Below, one piece after another: positions 20,809 through 28,899 of a DNA stretch of 48,813 nucleotides. The position numbers and the translations under genes were made by a program. The notes under the pieces are model-generated. The model saw only the letters and a list, made by a program, of their open reading frames with translations. It did no database searches and was not told the origin of the DNA. The number at the start of each line of letters is the position of its first letter. The stretch's first letter is position 1. Source of the stretch: Balamuthia mandrillaris (lineage: Eukaryota > Discosea > Longamoebia > Balamuthiidae); the NCBI GenBank assembly GCA_031835245.1, contig JAVKOQ010000372.1:1-48813 (forward strand), read 5' to 3'.

Positions 20809-21408
20809 ATGGCGGAGATACCCGACGAGCTGGTGCTCAAGATCCTTACGGTCGTTGCTCGCCCCGTATGGGCCATTGATGCGGAGGGAGTAGGTGAAGA
20901 GGGATTTTTGGTGGCTGCGGAGGTGTGCCTACACCTCTCTCTCGTGTGTCGCCGTTGGCATGGATTGTGCGGCGACAACAGCATTTGGCAGCCTCTCTTT
21001 CTTTTCCGATGGCCCCAACAATCACCCCTGCTGCGGGTGAAGATCGTCATCAACACATGGCCCTTCAGTCCTGGGACGACGCCCCCATTGAACGTTGTTC
21101 CTGGATAAAGAAATGTCCAATGAGCTGGGTGGGCAACTTTGTTTTTTTAACATTCTTTTGCTTTTTCTTTTTTATCTCTGCATCTAACACAAACGATACA
21201 AAAGAACTCTCTGCAGGAAGGCAGCTCTCCAACCACCAAGTATTGCGATACCTGTAAAAAAGAAGTGCATTGGGTGTCCAACCAACCCGAACTGGAGCTG
21301 GCTGCTGCCAAAGGGCTTTGTGTGGCTTTTGGTCCTCCTCTTTCCTCCTCTGATGCTGAGGTTGAATATTATGAATTAGTGGGATTCGCTGACCCTGATT
21401 ATTATTGA
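20809..21408 (+). pseudogene. F-box protein gene, probably frame-disrupted
   Basis: F-box proteins recruit substrates to SCF ubiquitin ligases. The first frame opens with an F-box, MAEIPDELVLKILTVVARPV ... LVCRRWHGLCGDNSIWQPLF. The reading then shifts near 21037-21068: the part that continues, SWDDAPIERCSWIKKCPMSW (to 21128), is in another frame. An intron 21129-21216 (GTGGGC..GCAG) leads to a second exon 21217-21408 (KYCDTCKKEVHWVSNQPELE ... FADPDYY) with a CxxC..H zinc-like pattern. The degenerate copy at 22435-22585 has about 22 extra bases exactly at the shift, encoding SWK.FYRAG, the WK..Y.R segment usual in F-box proteins. That points to a small deletion here. Alternatively 21037-21068 would be a 32-nt GT..AG intron, shorter than any other in the window. 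Reads as a recently decayed gene or an odd functional variant. Confidence 0.6.
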
Positions 21409-21639
21409 ACCTTCCTCTGTCAACGTGACTGCTAGCTTCAGCTGTGTGTGCACTCTATGAGAGTTACTATGAGTACTCCTGTAAAAAGACTAGAAAAACT
21501 TTTAGTATTATGGAGTTCAAGTTCGGCCTTGTTCAATGCGTTCACTCACAATGCTTAATGTCGTTAGAGAACGTCTCCAAAGGTTTCCAACCTTCGAGCA
21601 AATATTACTGTGGTGGAAAAAGAACGCGAGAATAAAGTG

Positions 21640-22291
21640 GAGGCAACGAAACATCATCGACCATCTTGCTTGAAGGTTGGAAAACCGTTTGCGAGAACTG
21701 CGCTCTGAATCAGCAAAGCGTTTGAGGTATCGCGCCGCCTCCTCAGAAGCCCTCTTCAAAACGTGCTCGAAGGCAGCCTGGTGAAAATCGAAATTGATGC
21801 GCAGTTGGTCGTCTTCCAATGATGGAAATGCCAGGTGGCTGGTGGGGAGGGGCTTGTACGTGAACGAGATGCGGAGGGCTCTTCTGCTGCCAACGACAAA
21901 CGTGTTTTGAGCATCTCCGCCTCCTTTCGATTCTTGTCGCTGCCTTTCATAAAGATGGACCACGGACCCATGGTGAGGTAATTGGCGCGATAGAGGACCG
22001 ACAGACTGCGTGACTCGGAGGATCTTATCTCCGCGCCAGCGGTAAGCGGGATGACGTGCGGTCCGCCGAAGCGTGCGCACGACGAGGTGTGCGGCGGCGC
22101 GTAGAAGTCCAAGAACATACCCTTCGGTCATCTAGTTCCTTCGCCACCAAGTGCAACACGAGGGCGAGCAGCACCTCAGCGGCGAGGCGTTTGCTTGCCC
22201 GCTCTACCATCATCGCGATCCAATAGATCCACGACCGCTTGCACCCATTCGCAAGCAGGCGCTCGAAATCCCAGCTGTTAGTAGAGTCCAT
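21640..22291 (-). pseudogene. Unrecognised gene with reading frame disrupted
   Basis: A GC-rich, coding-looking stretch on the minus strand between the two F-box copies. It starts MDSTNSWDFERLLANGCKRS (Met at 22291) and continues MVERASKRLAAEVLLALVLH LVAKELDD. Near 22121 protein-like sequence carries on in a second frame (FLDFYAPPHTSSCARFGGPH, SVLYRANYLTMGPWSIFMKG) and from about 21900 in a third (FVVGSRRALRISFTYKPLPT, INFDFHQAAFEHVLKRASEE). A GTATGT at 22120 resembles a splice donor, but no convincing acceptor follows and the sequence beyond it still looks coding. I therefore favour two frame breaks in a decayed gene over introns. Function unknown; it matches no family I recall. Confidence 0.45.
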
Positions 22292-22434
22292 TGTTCCTCC
22301 GGACTCCATTGTTCGTATGAACAGGAACGGCCAATAACACACGAGGAATGGAGCTCTGGTAGGGTTTCTCGAGGGCTGGTCTAGCGGCAGGGGAGGGATA
22401 GCACCAAAGGGATAGACAATACAAAACGGACGCA

Positions 22435-22585
22435 GTACCAGAGGAGCTGTTGGCCAAGATCCTGACTTTTGGTTGCTTAGGGTGAAGAGCTGGAAGTAGT
22501 TTTATCGCGCTGGTCACCGGAACATGGCACGTGACGACTCCCCATTGAGCGCTGTACTTGGATCAACAAGTGTCCTTTGAGTTGG
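22435..22585 (+). pseudogene. Degenerate F-box gene fragment
   Basis: Opens VPEELLAKILTF, equivalent to IPDELVLKILTV of the F-box gene at 20809, then skips about 50 codons of the F-box and resumes with the equivalent of VK[SWK.FYRAG]..MA..DD and PIERCTWINKCPLSW, with an in-frame stop at the TAG after SWK and a one-base shift relative to its partner. Same orientation as the better copy, 1.6 kb away, so probably a local duplication. Confidence 0.65.
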
Positions 22586-22700
22586 GTTTGTCTTTCCAGT
22601 AGTCTCGGCTTCTTCAAGTCCCTCACTCTGTATTTTTTCAAATGACCATTCGGCTTTCTTGTTGTTTCATGCTGTCTTGTTCATTTCTCCCCGTCTTTCC

Positions 22701-22710
22701 AGAGAGACAG

Positions 22711-22798
<88 letters not shown>

Positions 22799-22832
22799 AG
22801 ACAGAGAAGAGAGAGAGAGAGAGAGAGAGAGG
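22701..22832. repeat. (GA)n microsatellite upstream of glutaredoxin-like gene
   Basis: About 130 bp of GA with a few interruptions, ending about 80 bp before the ATG at 22913. Purine strand is the coding strand. Confidence 0.95.
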
Positions 22833-22912
22833 GAGTAATACGAGGAGCAATAACTATGAGGTTGACCAAATAGTTATAATAGATTGGTCCAACCAAGGAA
22901 GAAGAAAGAGCA

Positions 22913-23371
22913 ATGGCAACAACACCATTCCGCAGAGCCATACGCCTGTTCACCAAATCGGACTGTGGTCTCTGCGAAGACGCTAAGCACGTGTTGCTTC
23001 GCGTTCGTTCCAAGGTTGGCCCATTCGTAATCTCTCTCGCTCTCTCCTTTTTTTTTTGAAACAACTGAGTCGAGCCGCTTGCGCGCAGGCACCGTTTGAG
23101 CTGGAAGAAGTGGACATACGGAAAAAAGAAAACGAGGAGTGGATGCTCAAGTATTGCTTCGACATCCCCGTGGTCCACCTCAACGGTACTCCTCACCACG
23201 TAACCCTGCGTTTTTTTCGGCTTCATCGGGCAGAGATAACTTATATCATCCGTTCTGTTGCAACAAAAACAAAACAAAACAAAACAAAAACCAAAAGGAA
23301 AGGAAGTGTTTCGTCACAGGGTGGATGAAGCCAAGCTGGAGCAGCTACTCCGTTCCCCACCCTCTGAATGA
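22913..23371 (+). CDS. Glutaredoxin-like thioredoxin-fold protein (DUF836/C5orf63 type), about 87 aa
   Basis: Small thiol-redox protein with a thioredoxin fold. Exons 22913-23014, 23089-23185, 23307-23371; total 87 codons plus stop. Residues ~10-26 read IRLFTKSDCGLCEDAKHVLL: beta strand, then CxxC (CGLC) at the start of a helix, as in the glutaredoxin-like family. The second strand follows as APFELEEVDIRKKENEEWML, and KYCFDIPVVHLNG holds the cis-Pro (IPV) that flanks the active site. The last exon gives FRHRVDEAKLEQLLRSPPSE, the terminal helix. The third acceptor, GAAG at 23306, is purine-preceded, but it alone restores the family's HRVDE segment. Length fits the family (about 80-110 aa). A structured repeat element begins 16 nt after the stop. 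Confidence 0.87.
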
Positions 23372-23387
23372 AAGTAACGGTGGATAT

Positions 23388-23517
23388 ATGACTGAAAAGA
23401 AACGGCAAGGGAAAAGAGGGCAGCAAAAACGTCCTTGCGCTTCCCAGCCACTTTCAGCGGGAGGAACTCAGCGTCGACAAGGACTACCCGCAAACCGAAG
23501 CATCGCGCGTTGGTCAT
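23388..23517 (+). repeat. Structured dispersed element, copy 2 (3' of glutaredoxin-like gene)
   Basis: Second copy of the ~130-nt element at 4049-4180. Here GTCCTTG (23431-23437) pairs perfectly with CAAGGAC (23478-23484), enclosing a hairpin CTTCCC(A)GC / GCGGGAGG. The loop and several stem bases differ from copy 1 while the fold is kept. It lies on the sense strand right after the upstream gene's stop, as copy 1 does. Confidence 0.6.
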
Positions 23518-23956
23518 ATCACAAACAAAAAAAAAACTCGAGCTAAACGGTGTGTCTCGCAGCCTAAAAAAATCTATTTATCCTTTGGACACTTTTGCCG
23601 CTGCCGTGTGAACCCTTTGGTTCTGTTTCTTTATGGAATTTTCCGATTGGTTTGTGGCAACGAAGAAATCTTAGCGAAATTCAACGATGCGTGAATATCC
23701 TTTATTGCTGATAAAACAGATCAATAATTCCCTTTTGAAGGTTTACTGTCGACAAATTTAATAATATATTCACGTGTTGTGAACTGAAAGATTGACTGAA
23801 ACGAATGACGTGTTTTTGTGTTTGGTGCCTCGTGCAAAGTTCACGTATTTTATTTTATCAACGCAAACCACTACCAACACATCTCAGTCTTCTCTCCAGT
23901 TTTCAAGTGTTCCCATTTTGTTCGGTCACTTCTGGTTTTTTTTTTAAATTCGCAGC
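23518..23956. other. Intergenic region before enoyl-CoA hydratase/isomerase gene
   Basis: AT-rich, with A and T runs. No coding segment or RNA gene is visible beyond the structured element at its left end. The stretch ending CTTCTGGTTTTTTTTTTAAATTCGCAG just before the ATG could be a 5' UTR intron acceptor. Confidence 0.4.
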
Positions 23957-25032
23957 ATGGATATACTGTACCTTCAGAACACAAACAACGGTACCTTCAA
24001 AGAGGTCTTGCCCGAGCTGAAGGCCGTAGGACTGGAGCTCACCAAAGAGGGCCCCAGTGGTAACGTCTTTGTGCTGCGGCTCTGCGCCAACGAGAACCGC
24101 TTCAACCCTTCCTTCTTGAAAGGCCTTCTCACTGCTTTGGATGTTGTCGAAAGGTTTCTTCTCCTTTCTGTTGTCTTTTTTGCTCCTTCTCCTCATTTTC
24201 CTTCTTCTTGTTCTTCTTGTCAAAACGTTGATTGCATCGTACAACAAACAGAGCCGAAGGCCCTACAGCATTGTTGACCCTCGGCGAGGGAGAGTTCTTC
24301 AGCAACGGCCTGGACCTAAAGTGGTTGGCCAAGAACGAGGACAGGGGCGATGAGTTTCTGCGGTTATTCATGGGCGTTTTGGCCCGGTTCCTCTCCAGCA
24401 GCGTTCCCACGGTGGCAGCCATCAACGGTATGACGGCATCACCTAAGGTATATCGTAAACAAGCGCAACGCTCACATTGTTCACAAAAAACAAAAGGTCA
24501 TGCCTATGGCGGCGGTTTGCTCTTCGCTCTGACTCACGACTACCGGCTAATGGCCACGCAACGAGGCTTCTGCTGCATGCCTGAAATCGAACTCGGCTTT
24601 CCTCTCACTCCTGGAATGTACGCTTCTTGCTTTCGTCCTTCCTTCTCTCCTTTCTTCCTCTTTGTAACTCTTTAACACAACAGGACAGCAATTGCGAGAG
24701 CAAAGCTGAGAAAACAGACCACTCGCAACCTGCTTCTCCTGAGCAAGAGGTACACCGGCGCGGAGGCCCTGGCCGAGGGCATCGTGGATGAGGCCGTTCA
24801 GGAGCAAGACGCCCTCTTCCCTCAGGCTCTCCAAGTGGCCGCGAGGCTTTCCCAGAAGGCGGGCCTCAACCGGGCGGCCGTACGAGCCCTGAAGCAAGAG
24901 GTCTACGCCCGTCCCTTCAACATGTTGACGGATGGCGGGTTGGGCCAGGCCCATGTTCGGTTTGGCAAGGATAGGTCTGGCGGCGGAGCAAGTGCTGCTG
25001 CGTCGGATGATCACCTCCGAGCTAACCTGTAA
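23957..25032 (+). CDS. Enoyl-CoA hydratase/isomerase family protein (ECI-like), about 280 aa
   Basis: Crotonase-fold enzyme of fatty-acid beta-oxidation, closest by eye to plant/fungal-type delta3,delta2-enoyl-CoA isomerases. Exons 23957-24153, 24252-24427, 24497-24617, 24684-25032. Blocks in order: GPSGNVFVLRLCANENRFNP (first strand), TLGEGEFFSNGLDLKWLAKN (oxyanion-hole strand, F-SNG-D), VPTVAAINGHAYGGGLLFAL (GHA-GGG helix start), RGFCCMPEIELGFPLTPGM (E-IELG in place of the hydratase catalytic Glu region), and YTGAEALAEGIVDEAV. The last residues RANL resemble a weak PTS1 peroxisomal signal, so peroxisomal location is possible. The leading MDILYLQNTNNGTFKEVLPE precedes the fold. Complete; specific reaction (isomerase versus hydratase) inferred. 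Confidence 0.9.
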
Positions 25033-25259
25033 ACGCAAACAAAGCTTCTCCTCCGCTTCCTCCTTCTTCTCTTCTGCATGTAACGCCCATCGTTCCGTTA
25101 CGAGAAATTTTCAATTTTTTCAATTTTTCCCGAAAAAAATCAAAATAATCAAATTTTTAAATTTATTCTATGTGATAGCAATAAATTCAAATTTTGGAAA
25201 AAAGATTACAATTATCGAAAACTTTTGGAGTGACGAAGAAGAAAAGAAAGAAAGAAGAA

Positions 25260-27292
25260 ATGGCGAGAAAACGAAGACGCAGCAGCGCCAGCGGTGGTGG
25301 CGGCCGATTGGCTTCGTTGGAACAAGGGGGGAACTCAGCGGCGAGAGAACCTCCCCTCGTGGGCAAACAGAAAAAGCAGAAAACCGAGCCGTCACCAAAA
25401 CACTCCGTTTTGAGCCAACAACAACAGCAGCAGCGGAAACCACAGAGAAAGAAAAAAGTAGCAAGCGATGGCTCTGACTCCGAGTCGGTGTATTGTCTTT
25501 GCAGGAAAGGGGAGAACGGAAAGTTCATGATCGCTTGTGATAGCTGCAACGAATGGTTCCACGGCCCCTGCGTCAACATCACCAAGGTTTGTTTTTTTTA
25601 AAAAAAACATTTGATGGATGGCTATTACTACCGGTTTTTTTTTTTGTAAATCGGATTCGATTGGCTTGCTGTGTTCTAATCTACTTTTTTTTGACAAACA
25701 AAAACATTTGTTGATGCACAATAGCGAGAAGCCAACAAGCTGAAACAATTTTATTGTCCTCGTTGTGCAGCTGAGCCAACAACAAAAGAACGACTGCTAC
25801 GAGCAGAAGGCGAAAAAGAGAAGCAAAGAGATCCAAACAAGCGGACAGCTGAAAAGCCACACAAGATACAAGTTTTGAAAAAAGAAAAAGAAGAAGAGAA
25901 AGTAGAAAAGGAGAAGAAAGAGGAAGAGGAAGAAGAGGAAGAAGAGGAAGAAGCAAAAGAGGATGAGGAAGAAGAACAAGAAGAAAGTCAAGAAACTGAG
26001 TACGAACGAAAGAGAAAAGAGCGGTTGGAGCAGAACAAAGCATTCTTGCAAGCTTTGGGCTTAGGGGTGACCAAACAAGAATTGATGCTTTCGTTTTCTT
26101 CTTCGAACGGTAACAGCCATCCACAGCGTTCATCTTTAGCATCACGCAACAGAAAGAAGAAGCGAAGAAGCGTTGATACTGATTCGGATGGCGACAATAA
26201 GAACATGACACAAGAGCCACAAAGAAAGTCAAGACGTCTTATGGGAGAGAGTGCTCCTGACCTCATTCAAATTGCTGTAAGTTCTTCTTTCGTCTTCTCT
26301 TTTTTAATTGCTCACTCAATGCTTTGTTTTTGCTCTTCTTTTTCTTGTTCTTGTTCTTCTCCTCTTCCGTCTTCTTCTTCTCCTGCTTCTTCTCCTTCTC
26401 TTTCTTATTGTCTTCGCGTTTGTTATTCTTGTGATGCAGCAAACGGTCAAAGCAGAAAAAATGAAAGAAAGAGAAAATCTAGAAAATGTCTTTTACACAA
26501 ACACTGCACGAGTTTACTTTGGGCAGCGAAAAATATCACTTGATGTACCTTCTTATCTCCCTGTTCCTCATTCTCTTTCAACTTCTTAACCCTTGTTCAT
26601 TCCAAAAGCAACTATGCAATATAACGGTGCCGATAACATTACCTAGCCTTGGCATAACCATCTGGTCTCTAGGTCAGCTTTACAAAGGCCCCAACGAGGA
26701 GCTTTACTGGAGCTCTTCCCAGTGCCGTTATCGTCATCCTTACCCAGTGGGATATCTCGCCACAAAGGAGCACTGGGGTAAAGTGTGGGTTATGACCATC
26801 AAAGAAGGAGATGCAGGACCTCTCTTTTGTGTGGCGGAAAAACGGAGTTATGATCCTCGCTTTGATGCGGAAACAACAGAAGAAAAGAAGCACAACAACG
26901 CCGACGACAGCAACGATAACGAGAAAGAAGCGAAACACAACGACATTGCCAACGCAAATGAGACAGAGAAAGCAAAAGAGCAAGAAACAAGAGAAGTACA
27001 GAGTTATGTGGGGACTTCACCAACGCATCCATGGACACAAGTTTGTATTCACGGGCCAAGTCCCGGTTCTCGGATCAGCGGACCTTTGTTCTTTGGCTTC
27101 AGCGATCCCATCACCCAACACCTGCTGAAAGAGATGCTGGAAAAAGAGAATGCAACAGCTCCTCATGATGAGAACGCCACTGCTTCGTCTTCTTGTTGTT
27201 CTTCTTCTTGTTCTTCCTCTTCCTCCACTTCCTCTTCCTCTTCCTCTTCAGCTTCTGCACCTCCGCCATCTTCATCACCTTCTGCGTGTTAG
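25260..27292 (+). CDS. PHD-finger protein with FYR-like C-terminal region, about 555 aa
   Basis: Probable chromatin protein. Exons 25260-25586, 25725-26276, 26440-26544, 26609-27292. A basic N-terminus (MARKRRRSSASGGGG) and Gln/Lys tracts lead to a complete C4HC3 PHD finger across the exon 1/2 junction: SVYCLCRKGENGKFMIACDS, CNEWFHGPCVNITK, then FYCPRCA; the aspartates and the W before H suit methyl-lysine binding. A long Glu/Lys coiled region follows, then a basic stretch (RNRKKKRRSVDTDSDGD). The C-terminal half reads LGQLYKGPNEELYWSSSQCR, YRHPYPVGYLATKEHW, VWVMTIKEGDAGPLFCVA, YVGTSPTHPWTQVCI and ISGPLFFGFSDPITQHLL, the order expected of FYRN plus FYRC (F/Y-rich) domains, interrupted by a charged low-complexity insert. 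PHD plus FYR occurs in some histone-modifier subunits. Ser-rich tail. The exon 3/4 boundary is the least sure. Confidence 0.85.
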
Positions 27293-27591
27293 TTTTGCTT
27301 TTATTTTCATTGCCTTTTTTTCCAATGATGAGGAGAACGCATCAAAAAAAAACTTCAGCCCAAAGAATGAAAAAACTGTTGGTGCAACGGGACAGAAAGG
27401 AGGGAAGCAAAGCAGGAATTTGCATTTCCGCCCTCCAACAGAGAGAAGATGCAGAGAAAGAGAACAAGTTAAAACACTAAATAACAGAAGGAAAGGAGAG
27501 GAGAGGAGGGAGGGCAAGTTAAAAAAAAGGAGCGAAGGCAACAGAGACCACGGTAAAAGGAGAGAAAGAACGAAAAACAAAAAAAGGGAGG
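27293..27591. other. Gap between PHD gene and 5S rRNA copy A
   Basis: Purine-rich (GAAAGGAGAGGAGAGG-type) sequence on the plus strand. No coding signal; convergent between the PHD gene 3' end and the minus-strand 5S terminator (AAAAAAAGGGAGG, i.e. T run on the minus strand). Confidence 0.5.
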
Positions 27592-27710
27592 AGGATACAG
27601 CACGATGGATTCCCGGGTGGTCACCCACCCCAGTACTGACATCGCCTGGCGGAGCTTAACTTCGCTGATCGGACGGGAAGCGGTGCTTTCTCCGCAGTAT
27701 GGCCGTATCC
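27592..27710 (-). rRNA. 5S ribosomal RNA, copy A
   Basis: 119 nt transcribed by RNA polymerase III, reading GGATACGGCCATACTGCGGA at the 5' end and ending GTGCTGTATCCT. The ends pair (GGATAC with GTATCC) as in all 5S RNAs. It matches copies B and C over the full length by eye and resembles Acanthamoeba 5S as I recall it. The internal control region of the second third is intact, and CTCCTCCC followed by a T run gives the terminator. The upstream flank GTGGTAACGGGC is shared with copy C. Confidence 0.95.
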
Positions 27711-28052
27711 GCCCGTTACCACCCTTTCTGGCAGTGTGGCACTCTTGCAGAATGGCTGTGAATCTCCTCTCTTGCGGTATGGCAGCGCTGCGCGCTTGCT
27801 GGCCTCCCAACAGAAGGCAAAAGCCAATAGAATTTCGAAGGTTTTCGCTTTCTGCCAATAGTAAATCATAAAAAACTCCGAATTTTTTCTTCGAAAACAG
27901 ATGAAAAAAAAAGGTGTAGTGTACCTTGTGTTGTGGGCCTTCTTTTTTTCTTTGCTGTTTTCAAGTGAAGGGGGTCCCGTCCTGTTGTTGTTTGTTTTTG
28001 GTTTGTTCAGCACTCTCCCTCAGTTCGTTCTTCTTCCCCAAATTAAAAACAA

Positions 28053-28622
28053 ATGGAGAACAAGAGGCCTACCTGCCATGTGTTCATTGGGACGAGCCTG
28101 GACAACTTCATTGCGGATACGGAGGGGGGTTTCGCCTGGCTGGAGAACAGCTCGGATGGCAGCGAGGGCGACTTTGGCTTCGCGGACTTCATGGCGGAGA
28201 TAGACTGCATGGTGATGGGCCGAAAGACCTACGACGTGGTGGCTGGCATGGTCGACAGGCCCTGGGCTTACGCGGGCAAACGAGTGGTGGTGCTTACGTC
28301 CAGAACGACCGACACTACGGATGCGCGGGTGGAGTTCTGCGAGGAGAAGAGCATGGCTCGCCTGGTGGAGCGATTGGGGACGGAGGGAGTGCGGCGGGTC
28401 TACGTGGATGGAGGGGAGGTCATTCGAGCCTTCCTGAGGGAGGACCTGGTGGACACGATGCACATCACGCGGGTGCCCGTGCTGCTGGGAGCGGGAGTAC
28501 CGTTGTTCGCGGCGGACGAGAAGCACCTGCCCAGCGGGGAGAAGCAATGGAAGCTCGTTTCCTCGCAGGTCTCTGCCAAGTTCGGGATAGTGAGCTGCAA
28601 ATACGCCAGAAATATGGAATGA
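28053..28622 (+). CDS. RibD C-terminal/DHFR-like reductase, 189 aa, intronless
   Basis: Dihydrofolate-reductase-fold protein of the RibD reductase-domain family (bacterial YyaP/YwjB type), NADPH-dependent in characterised members. Features: RPTCHVFIGTSLDNFIADTE (first strand, N-terminal 'SLDG/SLD' motif), IDCMVMGRKTYDVVAG (MGRxTY nucleotide-binding motif), AGKRVVVLTSR, GVRRVYVDGGEVIRAFLRED (VDGG, second nucleotide loop), and MHITRVPVLLGAGVPLF. The C-terminal strand is SAKFGIVSCKYAR. The N-terminal deaminase domain of full RibD is absent, so it is a stand-alone reductase and not a complete riboflavin enzyme. It is intronless and GC-rich while most neighbours have introns; bacterial transfer is plausible. 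Substrate unknown. Start is the first ATG after an A-rich leader. Confidence 0.92.
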   Translation: MENKRPTCHVFIGTSLDNFIADTEGGFAWLENSSDGSEGDFGFADFMAEIDCMVMGRKTYDVVAGMVDRPWAYAGKRVVVLTSRTTDTTDARVEFCEEKSMARLVERLGTEGVRRVYVDGGEVIRAFLREDLVDTMHITRVPVLLGAGVPLFAADEKHLPSGEKQWKLVSSQVSAKFGIVSCKYARNME

Positions 28623-28899
28623 CGTGTTTCGCCTAAATTTGGTCTTTCGGACATTTATATTTATCTTTAAGAGGATATTGTGACGTGTGTTTTGACTTTA
28701 AAAGGATGAGCTGATGTATGATATGGTTTGTGGCATTGCGATGGGGGAAGAAACGCCGAGGAAGATTAGCGAAGGAGAACGCCGGTACGGCGTCACCAGC
28801 CGACGAACGAAGCTTATCGCTGAGCAACAGTTCTTTTCTTTCCCTTTTGGCCAGAGCAGAGTTTTTGGTGTCCTACCGTAAGATTTTTTTTTCGCCAAG

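Noticed and set aside
22121-22291. GTATGT at 22120 as a genuine splice donor of the unknown minus-strand gene
   Set aside because: Sequence beyond still looks coding and GC-rich and no pyrimidine-preceded acceptor follows, so frame damage is the better reading.
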